NCBI RefSeq assembly: GCF_050947875.1 | Contig: NC_134570.1 | Span: forward strand, 229,881,265-229,945,264 | Source: Dermacentor variabilis | Taxonomy: Eukaryota > Arthropoda > Arachnida > Ixodida > Ixodidae | DNA length: 64,000 nt | Reading direction: 5' to 3' | The notes under the pieces: generated by a model | Databases searched by the model: none | Told to the model about the DNA's origin: nothing | The model's input: only the letters and a program-made list of their open reading frames with translations | Shown here: piece after piece, positions 54,576-64,000 of the stretch | Position numbering within the stretch: position 1 is the stretch's first letter | Layout: each line of letters starts with the position of its first letter | Position numbers and translations under genes: made by a program

Positions 54576-56761
54576 CGTCTAGGCACTGCGCTGTCGCGCA
54601 CATTTATCCAGGAAAACGGCGTGCCACAGGGTTGCGTACTTAGTACCACACTCTTTATAGTAAAAATGAACTCTATCAACAAAGTCATTCCCACCTCTGT
54701 TATGCACTCCATAGACGTCGATGATCTGCAAATAGCGTGCCCCGCCTCAATCTTACCAGCATGTGAAAGGCAGCTCCAGATAACAATAAACAAACTAATG
54801 GATTGGGCTGAGAAAAATGGCTTCGGCTTCTCTACTCAGAAAACTGTTACAGTGCTATTTTTGCAAAAACGAGGGTTGTACTTAGACCCGGATTTAAAAT
54901 TGAATGATGTTGCGCTGCCAGTAAAACAAGAATATAAGTTCTTGGGAGTAATCTTTGACAAAAAACTAAACTTCCTTGCCCACATTAAAGCACTAAAGGT
55001 TAAGGCAAATAAAGCATTGAATATCCTCAAAGTTTTATCTCATAAGCACTGGGGTTCCGACCGAACCTGTCTTTTACGTATTTACCGGTCTCTTCTGCAT
55101 AGCCTTTTAGACTACGGCTCCGTGGTTTACGGCTCAGCCAGGCAGTCCTACATCCAACGACTTGATCCAGTACATAACCTTGGACTGCGACTGGCCAGCG
55201 GTGCCTACAGAACGTCACCTATTCAAAGTTTATACGTCGAGTGTAATGAACCCTCATTACAGCAGCGCAGAGCATTACTCACTTTCTCTTACGTACTCAG
55301 AATTCAGTCGTCACCCCAACACATATGCTACAACATACTCACACTATGCAACACACGCTTACACTACACAAATAAACCGAACATGATTAGGCCACTTGTC
55401 CTGCGGTATGAGCAATACTGTCGGGATTATGACATTCCCCACGAAGTCCTCCAGGTTTCCAAGAAACCACAACGGTTGGCCCCATGGTATAATTTCACAC
55501 AGTTGTGCGACTGGACATTAACACATTTAAGGAAAAGAGACACTCCACGCGAACACATTATACAAGAATTCCATGCTCTTCAGGACAAATATCAAAATAA
55601 CATGCAATATTACACTGATGGCTCTAAAACAAAAGATCACATGGGTGTGGGGGCCGTAGCGGAAAATTGGGAAACAAGTAATCGATTGCCACAACACGCT
55701 TCTGTTTTCACGGCCGAAGTTTACGCTATCTGTGTTGTTGTTAAAAAGATTATCACTGATAAACACAAACATGCACTCATATACACTGACTATTTAAGCA
55801 CACTGAAGGCTCTACAGCTGAAATCTGAATGTGAACCCCTGATAGGAGACATTTTAAACATGTTAGTGCTGAACAAGTACGGGAGGTCAATTCGTTTCTG
55901 CTGGGTTCCAAGCCATGTTGGTATACTGGGTAACGAAGCAGCTGATAGATGTGTATCGATGGCAGCGTACAAAGAGATAACAAACACAACACTTCCATAC
56001 AAAGATAGCATCCATGCGATTAAAAAAGCCTTAACGGCAAAATGGCAACGTGAATGGGACCGTTGTGCCGACAACAAGCTACATCTCACTAAACCCATAG
56101 TTGGCGAGTGGAAGTCATGTTATCATCAGGAGCGGTTCATCGAAGTAGTTTTATGCCAACTACGCATTGGGCACACACACCTCACACACAATTACTTACT
56201 TACAAAAGAAGACACACCAACATGCGAGAAATGTCAAGAACCACTAACAGTTATGCACATATTACTGACATGTACGCATATTGAAACACACAGACGAGCA
56301 CTTTTGTGCAAATTATATCAACTACACATACCTTTACACCCTGCTCTAATTTTAGGTGATGATCCACTAGTACCCTTATGTGACGTCCATAAATTTCTAG
56401 CTGACACGGGCTTTTTAGATAAACTATAGATCAACAAAGCCTTTCCCTTCATAAACTGGATTTTAAAACACCTCGTGTTTCGCGCAGCATAGCCTCAGCC
56501 GCTTTTGCGCCAATAAACACCATTTAACTAACTAACTGAAAGTTAGGCAAGCCCACGTGGTTTCAAGTTCAATGTTAATATTCTTTCATTGCAGAAGTCA
56601 CATGTAAAGATGTATTTGCAATATTTAGAATAGGGACAACGATGCATAAGCGAGATGGCTGTCGTGACGGATTCCACTTCTACACGTCAAACCGTCTTCT
56701 GACTAGCACCAGTCCTGGCTGTGCCTAACTCCCACCTGTAAAGGCACCATCTCGGTGCTAA

Positions 56762-57905
56762 CTATAAGGGAGGTGAACTCGTGGCAAAGTAAGGCTTCAG
56801 CCGGGACACATTCATAATGTCTGTGGGGACACGTGTGTCCAGCGGAGTGATCTTGTAGTTCACATCGCCAAGCTGACGCAGTATCCTGTAGCGCCCTGGG
56901 TAGCCCGGCAGCAGCTTTTCAGACAAGCCGACGTGACAACATAGTGTCCATAGGAGGTCAATGGAGCCAGAAGGAATACAAACGTCTCGATGGCGGCTGT
57001 CGTACCAGATCTTCTGCAAGGTGTCAGACTCAGGGAGCCGGGAGCCGGCAATCTGGCGTGCCGTGCGAGCCTGGGAGAAGACGACTTGAGCATATTCAGT
57101 GGGAGTGTTCGTAGAGGAAGTAAGCTGTGTGTCAGAGGGCAAAGAAGGGTGGCGGCTGAACAGAAAGTAAAAGGGTGAAAAGCCAATGGTCTCATGATGA
57201 GACGAGTTATAGGTGAAGGTCACGAAGGGTAATGTGCTGTCCAAATCACTGTGGTCGCCAGAAACATACATAGACAGCATTTCTGTCAACATGCGATTGA
57301 GCCACTCCATCAGTCCGTTTGTCTGTGGGTGGTAGACAGTGGAAAGCTTGTGCTCGGCATAACAGGAGCGAAGTAGGTCTCAGCTGCTTGGAACAAGAAG
57401 GTGCGGCCACTATCAGTGAGGTGCTGCCGGGGTGCACCGTGATGAACGATGACGTCACTTAAAAGGAAATATTCCACCTCAGCTGCACAGCTTGTGCAGA
57501 AATCTCGCGTGATTGCGTACTGGGTCGTGTAATCACTGGTGACGATCCCCTTATTGCCAGATTTCGACGTCAGAAAACTGCCGAGAACATTGACACTGAC
57601 ATCAAAGAATGGTTCTGAGGGCACATCGAAGGCGTCCAGCTGGCAGCACAGCAGGTTATTTTGAGATGCTGACAGAGCGCTCAGGCTGCAATACAGCGGT
57701 TCACAGAGCGGTACAGGCCTGGCCAGTAGATGCGGCACTGTATGCGGTTGTAAGTATGCAAAACGCTGAGGAGGCCTTCAATAGGGACATCATGCAATTG
57801 CTCAAGAACTGATGTCCGGAGATGGCATGGTACAGTGAGTAAAATTTGTGGTCGTGCAGGGCGTAAGCTGCGATGGTAGAGAATGTCGTCGTGGAGCACG
57901 AACAT
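56762..57905 (-). pseudogene. pol: Antisense Gypsy integrase
   Basis: Read from 57905 down: LHDVPIEGLLSVLHTYNRIQ and IYWPGLYRSVNRCIAA (zinc-finger region), then the core with VNVLGSF where V-D-L-L-G-P-F is usual, so the first catalytic Asp is Asn. QHLTDSGRTF keeps the second Asp. MEWLNRMLTEML (57310) keeps the Glu. The end contains LPFVTFTYNSSHHETIGFSP and VNYKITPLDTRVPTDIMNVS. A frameshift separates the parts near 57310. No LTR was identified at the 3' end near 56700. Confidence 0.87.
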
Positions 57906-58044
57906 GAGCAGCGTGGTCTCCGAATGTCCAGAATTGAGACTATCGATAAGAATTTATAAACAGTCATTGCACCATTGTTCAGTACGGATGTCATGCAGAT
58001 CAGAAATGGCCAGGACGCAAGAGTCGGTGTCATGTGCATCATAT

Positions 58045-58862
58045 TCAGGGCAGTCGACAGGATGACATGAGAGGCAGTCGGTGTCGCACCAAATGAATAT
58101 TCCTGGAGCCATAGCGCCCATCTACCCAATGGTCGACAGTGGGGTTTTTAAGTCTGGAGAGCCAGCACAAGGCATGGTGATTGGTAAACACAGAAAACGT
58201 GTGGCCGTACAAGTATGGGCAGAATTTGGCAACTGCCCAAGCTAACGCCAGGCACTCCTGTTCAGTAATTGAAAAATTCCTCTCGCCAGGTGGCAGGAGG
58301 TGGCTGGTGTATGCAATTACACAATGTGTTATGCTGCCATTGAACAAGTTCATCAGCAATTCCATGGCAACTGGCATTCGTGTGAATTTCAGTGGCAGCA
58401 GATAGATCATAATGAGCCAGAAATTGTGAAGCCGTGAGCAAGCATACAAGAGTGGAGAAAGCCCCTGTGAAAGCAATGTCCTTCTTCAGTAAGTCAGTTA
58501 GTGGGCGAACGGTTTCAGCGAATTCCTTTATAAAACAACGGAAATAGGAGCATAGCCCAATGAAGCTTCTTACATCTGCATTGGGATGTCGGAACAGGAA
58601 AGTTATGGACAGCGTGAATCTTGTCAGGGTCGGGTTGAACACCAGCGGCACTGACGATGGCCAAGAACGGTAATTTGGCAGTGGCCAAAGTTGCACTTCG
58701 ATGAGTTCAATTGCAGGCCGGTGCGTCGGAAAACAGCAATATCCGATAGACATGTTAGGTGACTCGTGAAAGTTGGTGAAAAGACTATGGCATTGTCTAG
58801 ATAACACGGACATGTAGACCATTTATAGCCACGAAGTAAGGGGTCCATCATTGTTTTGAAAG
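58045..58862 (-). pseudogene. pol: Antisense Gypsy RT end and RNase H
   Basis: From 58862: FKTMMDPLLRGYKWSTC leads into the catalytic box CYLDNAIVF, where Y-L-D-D has become Y-L-D-N. RRTGLQLNSSKCNFGHCQIT and FIGLCSYFRCFIKEFAE follow. RNase H contains FSITEQECLALAWAVAKFCP and FTNHHALCWLSRLKNP, again with Asn for the Asp of T-D-H-H. Frameshifts occur near 58630 and 58470. The N-terminal RT is absent here and apparently lies at 63655-64000, beyond a LINE and a THAP relic. Confidence 0.85.
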
Positions 58863-58892
58863 TCATTTTCTTCAAAGGTCATCATTTCTTAC

Positions 58893-59339
58893 ATGGGAAC
58901 ACTCACCGATAAGTTAAAAGCACAACTGAGGACTTAAAGGCCTATAGTGAGTAATGAAAACCTACTCGAAAAGGTAAATGATCTTGCAAAGAAGCTTGAA
59001 CTTCAACCGCTGTCTGAGGAAGATGTTGTGGCAGTTCACAGGCTGCCGGCAAAGCAAGGAAAAATGCGAGGAATAATTATCCGTCTTGCACGGCAGGAAC
59101 TGAAGGATGCATGGATTGCCAAAAGGCGAGCCTTAAGAGACAATCAGGGCAACATCTTCATTAACGAAAACCTAACCTCTCGCTCGAGGAAGCTCCTCGC
59201 CACTGCCAAAGAATGGGCAAAGGAGGCGGGATACCAGTTCGTGTGGCACTCAAATGGAAAAGTTCTCGTACGTAGGGCAAACGGTGAATCGGCAGTTGTC
59301 GTTAAGGGTGAAAATGATCTTCATGCTCTATTGCAATGA
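58893..59339 (+). pseudogene. LINE ORF1, C-terminal part
   Basis: An ATG at 58893 starts MGTLTDKLKAQLRT, then TAA at 58935-58937 breaks the frame, which reopens at 58938. The rest reads LEKVNDLAKKLELQPLSEED, VVAVHRLPAKQGKMRGIIIR and IFINENLTSRSRKLLATAKE, then AGYQFVWHSNGKVLVRR. This pattern (HRLPAK, IIIR, INENLT, W..NGKVLVR) is that of baculovirus FP25-like ORF1 proteins of CR1/Jockey LINEs, which bind nucleic acid. The coiled-coil N-terminus is mostly missing. Confidence 0.75.
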
Positions 59340-59379
59340 ACGCCAATGTCTTGTTGCTATTATTTGACTCTTTGCCGAA

Positions 59380-62160
59380 ATGAATCATCTGGGATGTATT
59401 GGCAAGCAGGATTGGTTCACGTTATTGGCCACTCAAGAGAAGGGACTGTCTTTCATACATATGAACATTCAATCAGTCTCCAGCAAGCTACCTGAATTAG
59501 AAACTTTTTTTTCTGATATAAACAGTCAGTGTAATGTAGTCATGCTAAGCGAAACATGGTATTGCTCTGATGATGTTTTTCGCCTGCCTTGCAAAAAAGT
59601 ATTTTATAAAAACCGAACCTCACGTCGCGGTGGAGGAGTGTCTGTTCTGATAGATAATTCTCTAACATGTGAACTGTTAGCCGAGTATTCTTGTATGACA
59701 GAAAATTGTGAAATGTTGTGTGTACAAACACCGGGTGTACTCTTTGCAGTATGTTACCGCCCGCCAGATGGTTTATTGGAACCTTTCTTCATTTTTTTAG
59801 AGCGCATGCTAGAATTTGCGTCAGAAAACAAGTATAAAGTGGTCTTAGGAGGAGACTTCAACATTGATATGAGTTCCGATGGTGCTAGGAAAACGATATT
59901 TCAAAGAATTTTTGTGGCAAGCGGATGTATAAATGCGATTGAAACATTCACGAGAGTAACAGAAACTACGAAAACCACTCTTGATCTCTTTATAACGAAC
60001 TATAATCCATTTTTAGTAACTAGTGGAGTCTTAAACTGTCCTCTCAGTGACCATATGCCGATAGTCATGTTTATCCACACAAGAGCAAACGATACTGAAA
60101 AAGATAACACTGAAAAAACATTTCAGGCAATAAACGAGCACACATTAACTGCGTTTCAGGATGCCTTGAGACAAGTATCTTGGAAGGAGGTTTTTCAACA
60201 AAACGAGGCAGAGCCAGCATACAGCATCTTCTTAAAGAAATTCTCAGCTGTTTATGCGCAACATTTCATACATAAGAAAAGAAACCAGAAAGCTTATCGG
60301 AAACCTTGGATGACCAAAGAGCTTCTAAAAAAAATAAAGAAAAGAGATAAGCTTTATGCCAGGTTCATAAAATCTCGGAACAGCGAGGATCTAAAATCCT
60401 TCAAAATTTTTAGAAATAAATTAAATAAAGAGCTAAGAAATGCAAGAAATCGCTATTATTTACGTACTTTTTCCTCATGCGAGGGACAAACAGAGAAGAT
60501 GTGGAACAAGTTAAATGAACTAATGGGACGTAAACAGAACACTGAACCTATAAAGAAAGTTTCTGTAAACGGATGCATTTTAACCGGAGATAATTTAGTT
60601 AACGCATTTAATGATTACTTTACAGACACTGATTCCCATTTATCACCAAGCCCACCATGTACATTTCAATTCCCTGCAACTATGGACACTATTTTTTTCC
60701 AACCGACAACACCTACCGAGGTTTGTTCAGTTTTTCTCAAACTGAAAAATTCATGTAGCTACGATGCTGATGGCCTCCAAATAAGACCTATCAAACACGT
60801 CATTTGTGACATTGCACCTGTGTTAGCTTATATTTATAACTTATGCATAACATCAGGTACTTTTCCTGAATAAATGAAAATTGCAAAAGTAATTGTGTTA
60901 TACAAGAAAGGTGACAAGCTTGATTTAAGAAATTACCGTCCGATATCCATTCTCCCGCAGTTTTCTAAAGGTCTTGAAAAAATCATTCTTAACCAATTAA
61001 CATCTTTCAGCAATAAGCATAAACTAATAACAGACGCTCAATACGGTTTTCAACAAGGTAAATCAACAGAATTAGGACTAGTAGCACAAAAAGAATATAT
61101 ACTGCAGAACCTCGAAAATAAGTCACTTGTAATTGGTCTATTCATAGATTTCACAAAAGCGTTCGACTGCATAAACCATGACCTCCTAATACTTAAGCTT
61201 GAAAGATATGGCATCAGGGGCCTTCCTCTTCAGTTACTGACATCCTACCTTAGAAATCGACAGCAATATGTGGCTATAAACACTAACATATCATCTACAC
61301 GAAAAATACAAACAGGTGTCCCTCAGGGAAGTATCCTTAGCCCATTTTTGTTTAACATCTACATAAACGACATAGTTCTTATCCACCGAGAAGCAAAATT
61401 CATAAACTACGCAGACGATTCGAGTGTTTTTTTATCAAACAACTCTCTTACAGGCCTCATTAGTGCAACGAACAACCTATTAACCCATCTCTCAAAATGG
61501 AGCCAGGACAACTTTTTAAAAGTAAACTCGAATAAAACACAAGCAGTCATCTTTAAAACAAGAGGTACATGTACTCCATTGACCCACAACATATATTATA
61601 ACTCTGAGAAAATACAGGTTGTTGACACGGTAAAAGTACTTGGCATATATTTTACCGACACATTGCAATGGGACGCTCACGTGGATTTTGTACTGCAGAA
61701 ACTGAGCCGCGTAACAGGTATACTACATCGAAATCGCTACCTTTTACCAATGGCAGTTAAATTGATCATTTATAATGCGCTGTTTGCCTCGCATGTAAAT
61801 TACTGCCATCTTGTATGGGGCACGACATCAGCTTACAATCACTCTAAAATACTATTGATGCAAAAAAAGATAATACGCGCTATCGCAAATGTGCCCTACA
61901 ACTCACACACTGAGAATCTTTTTACCAAGTACAACATAACAAAAAGTCATCATCTCTGCAAACAAACTCTCCTACGCACCTACTACTTTCAGGTAAAAAA
62001 TAGAAGCAACTTAATTACAAATATAGCAAACTTAAAAGAGAATACACCCACATATGAGAAGCGCAGCCATGAAAAATGGCTCATACCCTTCTTGAGGACA
62101 AATTACGGCCATCAAATGGTCGCAAATACCTTGCCACGGCTACTAAATTCTTACCTATAA
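59380..62160 (+). pseudogene. LINE ORF2: APE endonuclease and RT, one stop
   Basis: The frame runs 926 codons, broken only by TAA at 60871-60873 after SGTFPE. It begins MNHLGCIGKQDWFTLLATQE. APE motifs are FIHMNIQSVSSKLPELE, VVMLSETWY, VVLGGDFNIDMSS and LSDHMPIVMF. RT motifs are YRPISILPQFSKGLEKII, DAQYGFQQGKSTELGLV, FIDFTKAFDCINHDLL, TGVPQGSILSPFLFNIYIND and INYADDSSVFLS with intact Y-A-D-D. It ends at TAA 62158-62160. The stop falls where the family has a Lys codon (AAA). All catalytic motifs are kept, so this is the best-preserved LINE here apart from its 5' end. Confidence 0.93.
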
Positions 62161-62749
62161 GCCGGTATTGACATCCATGCCCTGACACCATCGGAGCTCA
62201 TCTGTCTGGTGAAAACTACCATTTGAATCGCCATGATTCCGTAAAACCATATGCATTCAATGAAAGAAATGTAATTTATTTGATGTAACCCACTGTTCTT
62301 TACTTTTTTCATTTCTGAAAGTGTTCTTTGCCACCGCTCTGCCAATATGTAAAGGGGGCCAGGGACCACTCAAGCTGCCAAAAAGCAGCTTTTACCTTGG
62401 CCCCCTCCATTTGCTTGTAAATGGGCACAAATAAAATGAAATGAAATGAAATGAAAGTTCTACATGCAGTTTCAGCTCTTGAAAGTGACTGATTATCGCA
62501 CCGCACTCGATAGAGAGGAAACTCGTGATTCTCATACAATCTCCGAGCTCACGTTGGCCAGCTCCAACTAATGAAGGAGCACAGCAGAAACAGTCACAAA
62601 CCTTAGTGACCAAATCCAGGTTGCCAAAACGACATTTATTAGACATTGTATTCAGGAAACAGGACTTCTCAACACAAATTACAGAGGAATTGCACATAAC
62701 TGAAACTAAAAGTCAGTGATAAAAAAAAAAGGTTTGTAGCAAGGTTCTC

Positions 62750-63540
62750 CAAGCACAATTCAGAGCACTCGACGCAGTTTTAGCATCTTTATTCGCTCCC
62801 GCGTTTCGTCCCGTTTCGCGTTCTGAAACTTGACGTAGAAATGTAGCCTTGTGAGCACACAGAACTTTATGATTCTATTCGTAAGGGCTGTTTTTTGTTC
62901 AGGGCAGCCGATGAGGTTCAACTTGGTAAGCTGTTGGAAAGATACCAGATCCATAAAGCTGTCCTTTCTTGCTTAGTTAACACTGAAGCAGAGGGTGAAA
63001 GTGTTTTCCAGTGATATCACCAGTGCATTCAGCTGATCTGATGGATATAAAAGCCCTCCCCTGTCTACAGCAAGGGTGAGGGCTGCTTTCTTGGAGAGGT
63101 GCGATGGAGCATTTGGGTAAATTGCTGGCACTGCGTCGCTTGTAAGCTTGACTGTTTCACCATTGACCATGTGCATGAAGTGCCACACAATGTATTGTTC
63201 GTGGAAGTGAAGCTCACAGAAGGCTGATTTCTCGTCGAGAAATTTTCAGCCTGGGGGACAACCTGCCACCACGTTTCAGAACGTTCAGGGTCCTTTGGCA
63301 CAGAAAACAAAGTCACATGCTTCCAGTATCCCTTGACGATACATAACCGGGCATTCAGTGAGGCGCAAAGCAGTGTGCTTGCTTCGCTTTCTTTAAGCGA
63401 GGATCCATTTGGCTGTAACAGGGCGCGGAACTCAAGCTTACATGCTAACGAGCAATCATTCACCACAAAGGAAACACCGCAAAAATCACATGAGCGCAAT
63501 GTCGAACAGAGACTACAATCACATGTGCTCATGCACAGAT
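62750..63540 (-). pseudogene. THAP-domain/P-element-like transposase remnant
   Basis: On the minus strand, VTLFSVPKDPERSETWWQVV at about 63315 and, after a one-base frame change near 63215, CELHFHEQYIVW form the C2CH pattern of a THAP zinc finger. DAVPAIYPNAPSHLSKKAA (63135-63080) is the usual THAP tail in tick proteins. Farther down, CVLTRLHFYVKFQNAKRDET (62865-62805) resembles a later P-element-like domain. The frames are broken and the catalytic core is missing. THAP domains bind DNA in P-element transposases and in host proteins. TIRs were not found. Confidence 0.6.
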
Positions 63541-63654
63541 AGCGGTGGAAAGAAGTGGAGGGGGTAGGAAAGACATCGCAATGCTGACCGCAGCGCCACC
63601 ACGGCCACTGTAGTGGCGGCCTGAATCGAAGGAGCGCGCTTTTGCCGCGAACAC

Positions 63655-64000
63655 ATGGGCATTGGCACCACCTCTACTTCTAGCAACCATACCCACGGAC
63701 TGCATGATGGCTCGATAATGCCTTTAGTCAACATTTATCAACTTCTCATTGTATTACTTGTTCGGCATGTGAAACATGGTTCTGCCGGTGGCGTATCGGA
63801 TTGGCTTCTCCGGTGTAAATATGATGAGTGACCACCGATGCTTGGGTTAAAGGGCGGTCTTCCAGGTCAAAAATGCCGTTGTAAGTTTCCAAGAGACAGT
63901 GGAGGTCAGCAGCTTGTGCCGGTAGATCTGGAGCTATAATCTTGCTAAGTTCGTCTGTGAGAGTCGAGGGCTCGGAGGTTCCTTAGAGGGCAGTGGAATG
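63655..64000 (-). pseudogene. pol: Antisense Gypsy RT N-terminus
   Basis: From the window end downward: DELSKIIAPDLPAQAADLHC, LLETYNGIFDLEDRPLTQAS, then HHIYTGEANPIRHRQNHVS and VDKMLTKGIIEPSCSPWVW. These are the protease-RT linker and first RT motif of a Ty3/Gypsy pol. A stop precedes VDKML. Sequence after SPWVWLL no longer matches RT. It is on the same strand as, and upstream of, the Gypsy pol at 58862-56762, and lacks exactly the RT middle region missing from both, so one element split by later insertions is the simplest reading. It continues outside the window. Confidence 0.78.

Larger units (their letters stand above)
51954..56429 (+). pseudogene. I-clade LINE ORF2: APE, RT, RNase H, copy 2
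   Basis: The first frame (51954-53576, 540 codons) carries the APE domain: IIHWNCRSLIHNL, FCLQETNLGPK, VLVGDFNAHCTLWGSD, SCIDLAFCSPD and YGSDHLPGI, all catalytic motifs kept. The RT starts with AVGPDRIHYSMLAHL; a one-base shift near 53570 follows. It continues through FDLEKAYDTTWRFGI, is cut at 53909 by the SINE multimer, and resumes with ENGVPQGCVLSTTLF at about 54610 and SIDVDDLQIA. RNase H has YYTDGSKT, FTAEVYAI, IYTDYLST and GNEAADRC. A CEKCQEPLTVMHILLTC zinc motif ends it at 56429. Apart from the insertion and the shift it is nearly whole. Confidence 0.93.
49473..56534 (+). mobile_element. Full-length I-clade LINE, copy 2, with two insertions
   Basis: ACTGAAAGTTAGGC flanks it at 49459-49472 and 56535-56548. 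The 5' leader (CCCGCAGGGGCGTCTGTGTC) is closely similar to that of copy 1. The 3' end is AATAAACACCATTTAACTAACTA, a (TAAC)n tail unlike copy 1's (TCA)n. It contains a 744-bp insert in ORF1 (50919-51662) and a SINE multimer in ORF2 (53910-54571). Otherwise its frames are better kept than those of copy 1. Confidence 0.92.
58863..62457 (+). mobile_element. CR1/Jockey-type LINE with (ATGAA)n tail
   Basis: A degraded ORF1 and a long ORF2 (APE and RT, no RNase H) are followed by a 3' UTR ending AAATAAAATGAAATGAAATG at about 62430-62457. Gypsy RT sequence on the opposite strand ends at about 58862, so the LINE probably inserted in that element, or a deletion accompanied it. No target duplication was found. 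ORF1 is incomplete, so the copy is 5'-truncated. Confidence 0.8.

Noticed and set aside
53871..54793. Long minus-strand open frames (up to 220 codons) with LAAWLAQLVEQLPRKGGG-like sequence
   Set aside because: They are translations of the SINE units and their tRNA-like heads. The repeated peptide follows the 280-bp repeat, not a gene.

Overview
This window looks like nuclear DNA of a hard tick (Ixodidae). The basis is recognition, not a database search: a tRNA-derived SINE of the Ruka type at 37345-39774, an LTR at 28725-29091 of a type I associate with tick genomes, LINE 3' ends typical of ticks, and many Tigger/pogo and Ty3/Gypsy relics. No bacterial genes, operons, rRNA, CRISPR array or functional tRNA gene were seen.

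The only recognised host gene is a piece of an E4 ubiquitin ligase (UBE4B/Ufd2-like) on the + strand. Exons lie at 14839-14931, 15015-15212 and 31636-31741, all in phase with canonical acceptors. The intron between the second and third is 16.4 kb and is packed with transposons. The third exon's acceptor and first 15 bases lie in an exact 139-bp tandem duplication.

Layout: 1-2.4 kb has no recognisable gene. 2.5-2.9 kb is a 78-bp minisatellite that stays in frame. 3.3-3.7 kb is a Gypsy integrase relic. 3735-11609 is a Ty3/Gypsy element with both LTRs and an ATAT target duplication, broken by an antisense LINE tail, a LINE with an RNase H domain, and a fold-back DNA element. 11.6-13.9 kb holds a decayed Tigger element containing an LTR, then a mariner relic. 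14.8-31.7 kb is the UBE4B region; its intron carries two Gypsy relics, a TIR element (21548-28345) that contains a LINE, a pogo element inside that LINE, a SINE and an RTE-type LINE, and then a solo LTR. 33.5-41.4 kb has a MITE, a Gypsy relic, a Tx1-like LINE scrap, a Tigger element nested in a SINE, and a second MITE. 41903-47849 and 49473-56534 are two I-clade LINEs in the same orientation with matching 5' leaders and different 3' tails. The second contains an unidentified 744-bp insertion and a SINE multimer. 56.7-64 kb is an antisense Gypsy element apparently split by a LINE and a THAP/P-element-like relic.

The elements do not form a pathway. They are a stratified record of insertions in which target-site duplications and reading frames that resume across the insert give the order of events. 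Almost all reading frames are broken. The least damaged are a Tigger transposase (one stop codon) and the ORF2 of the LINE at 59380-62160 (one stop codon). I found no clear new enzymatic system. The most unusual structures are the duplicated splice acceptor, the fold-back element with arms of about 440 bp, the SINE multimer, two inverted-duplication 5' junctions, and the unidentified 744-bp retroposed-looking insert.
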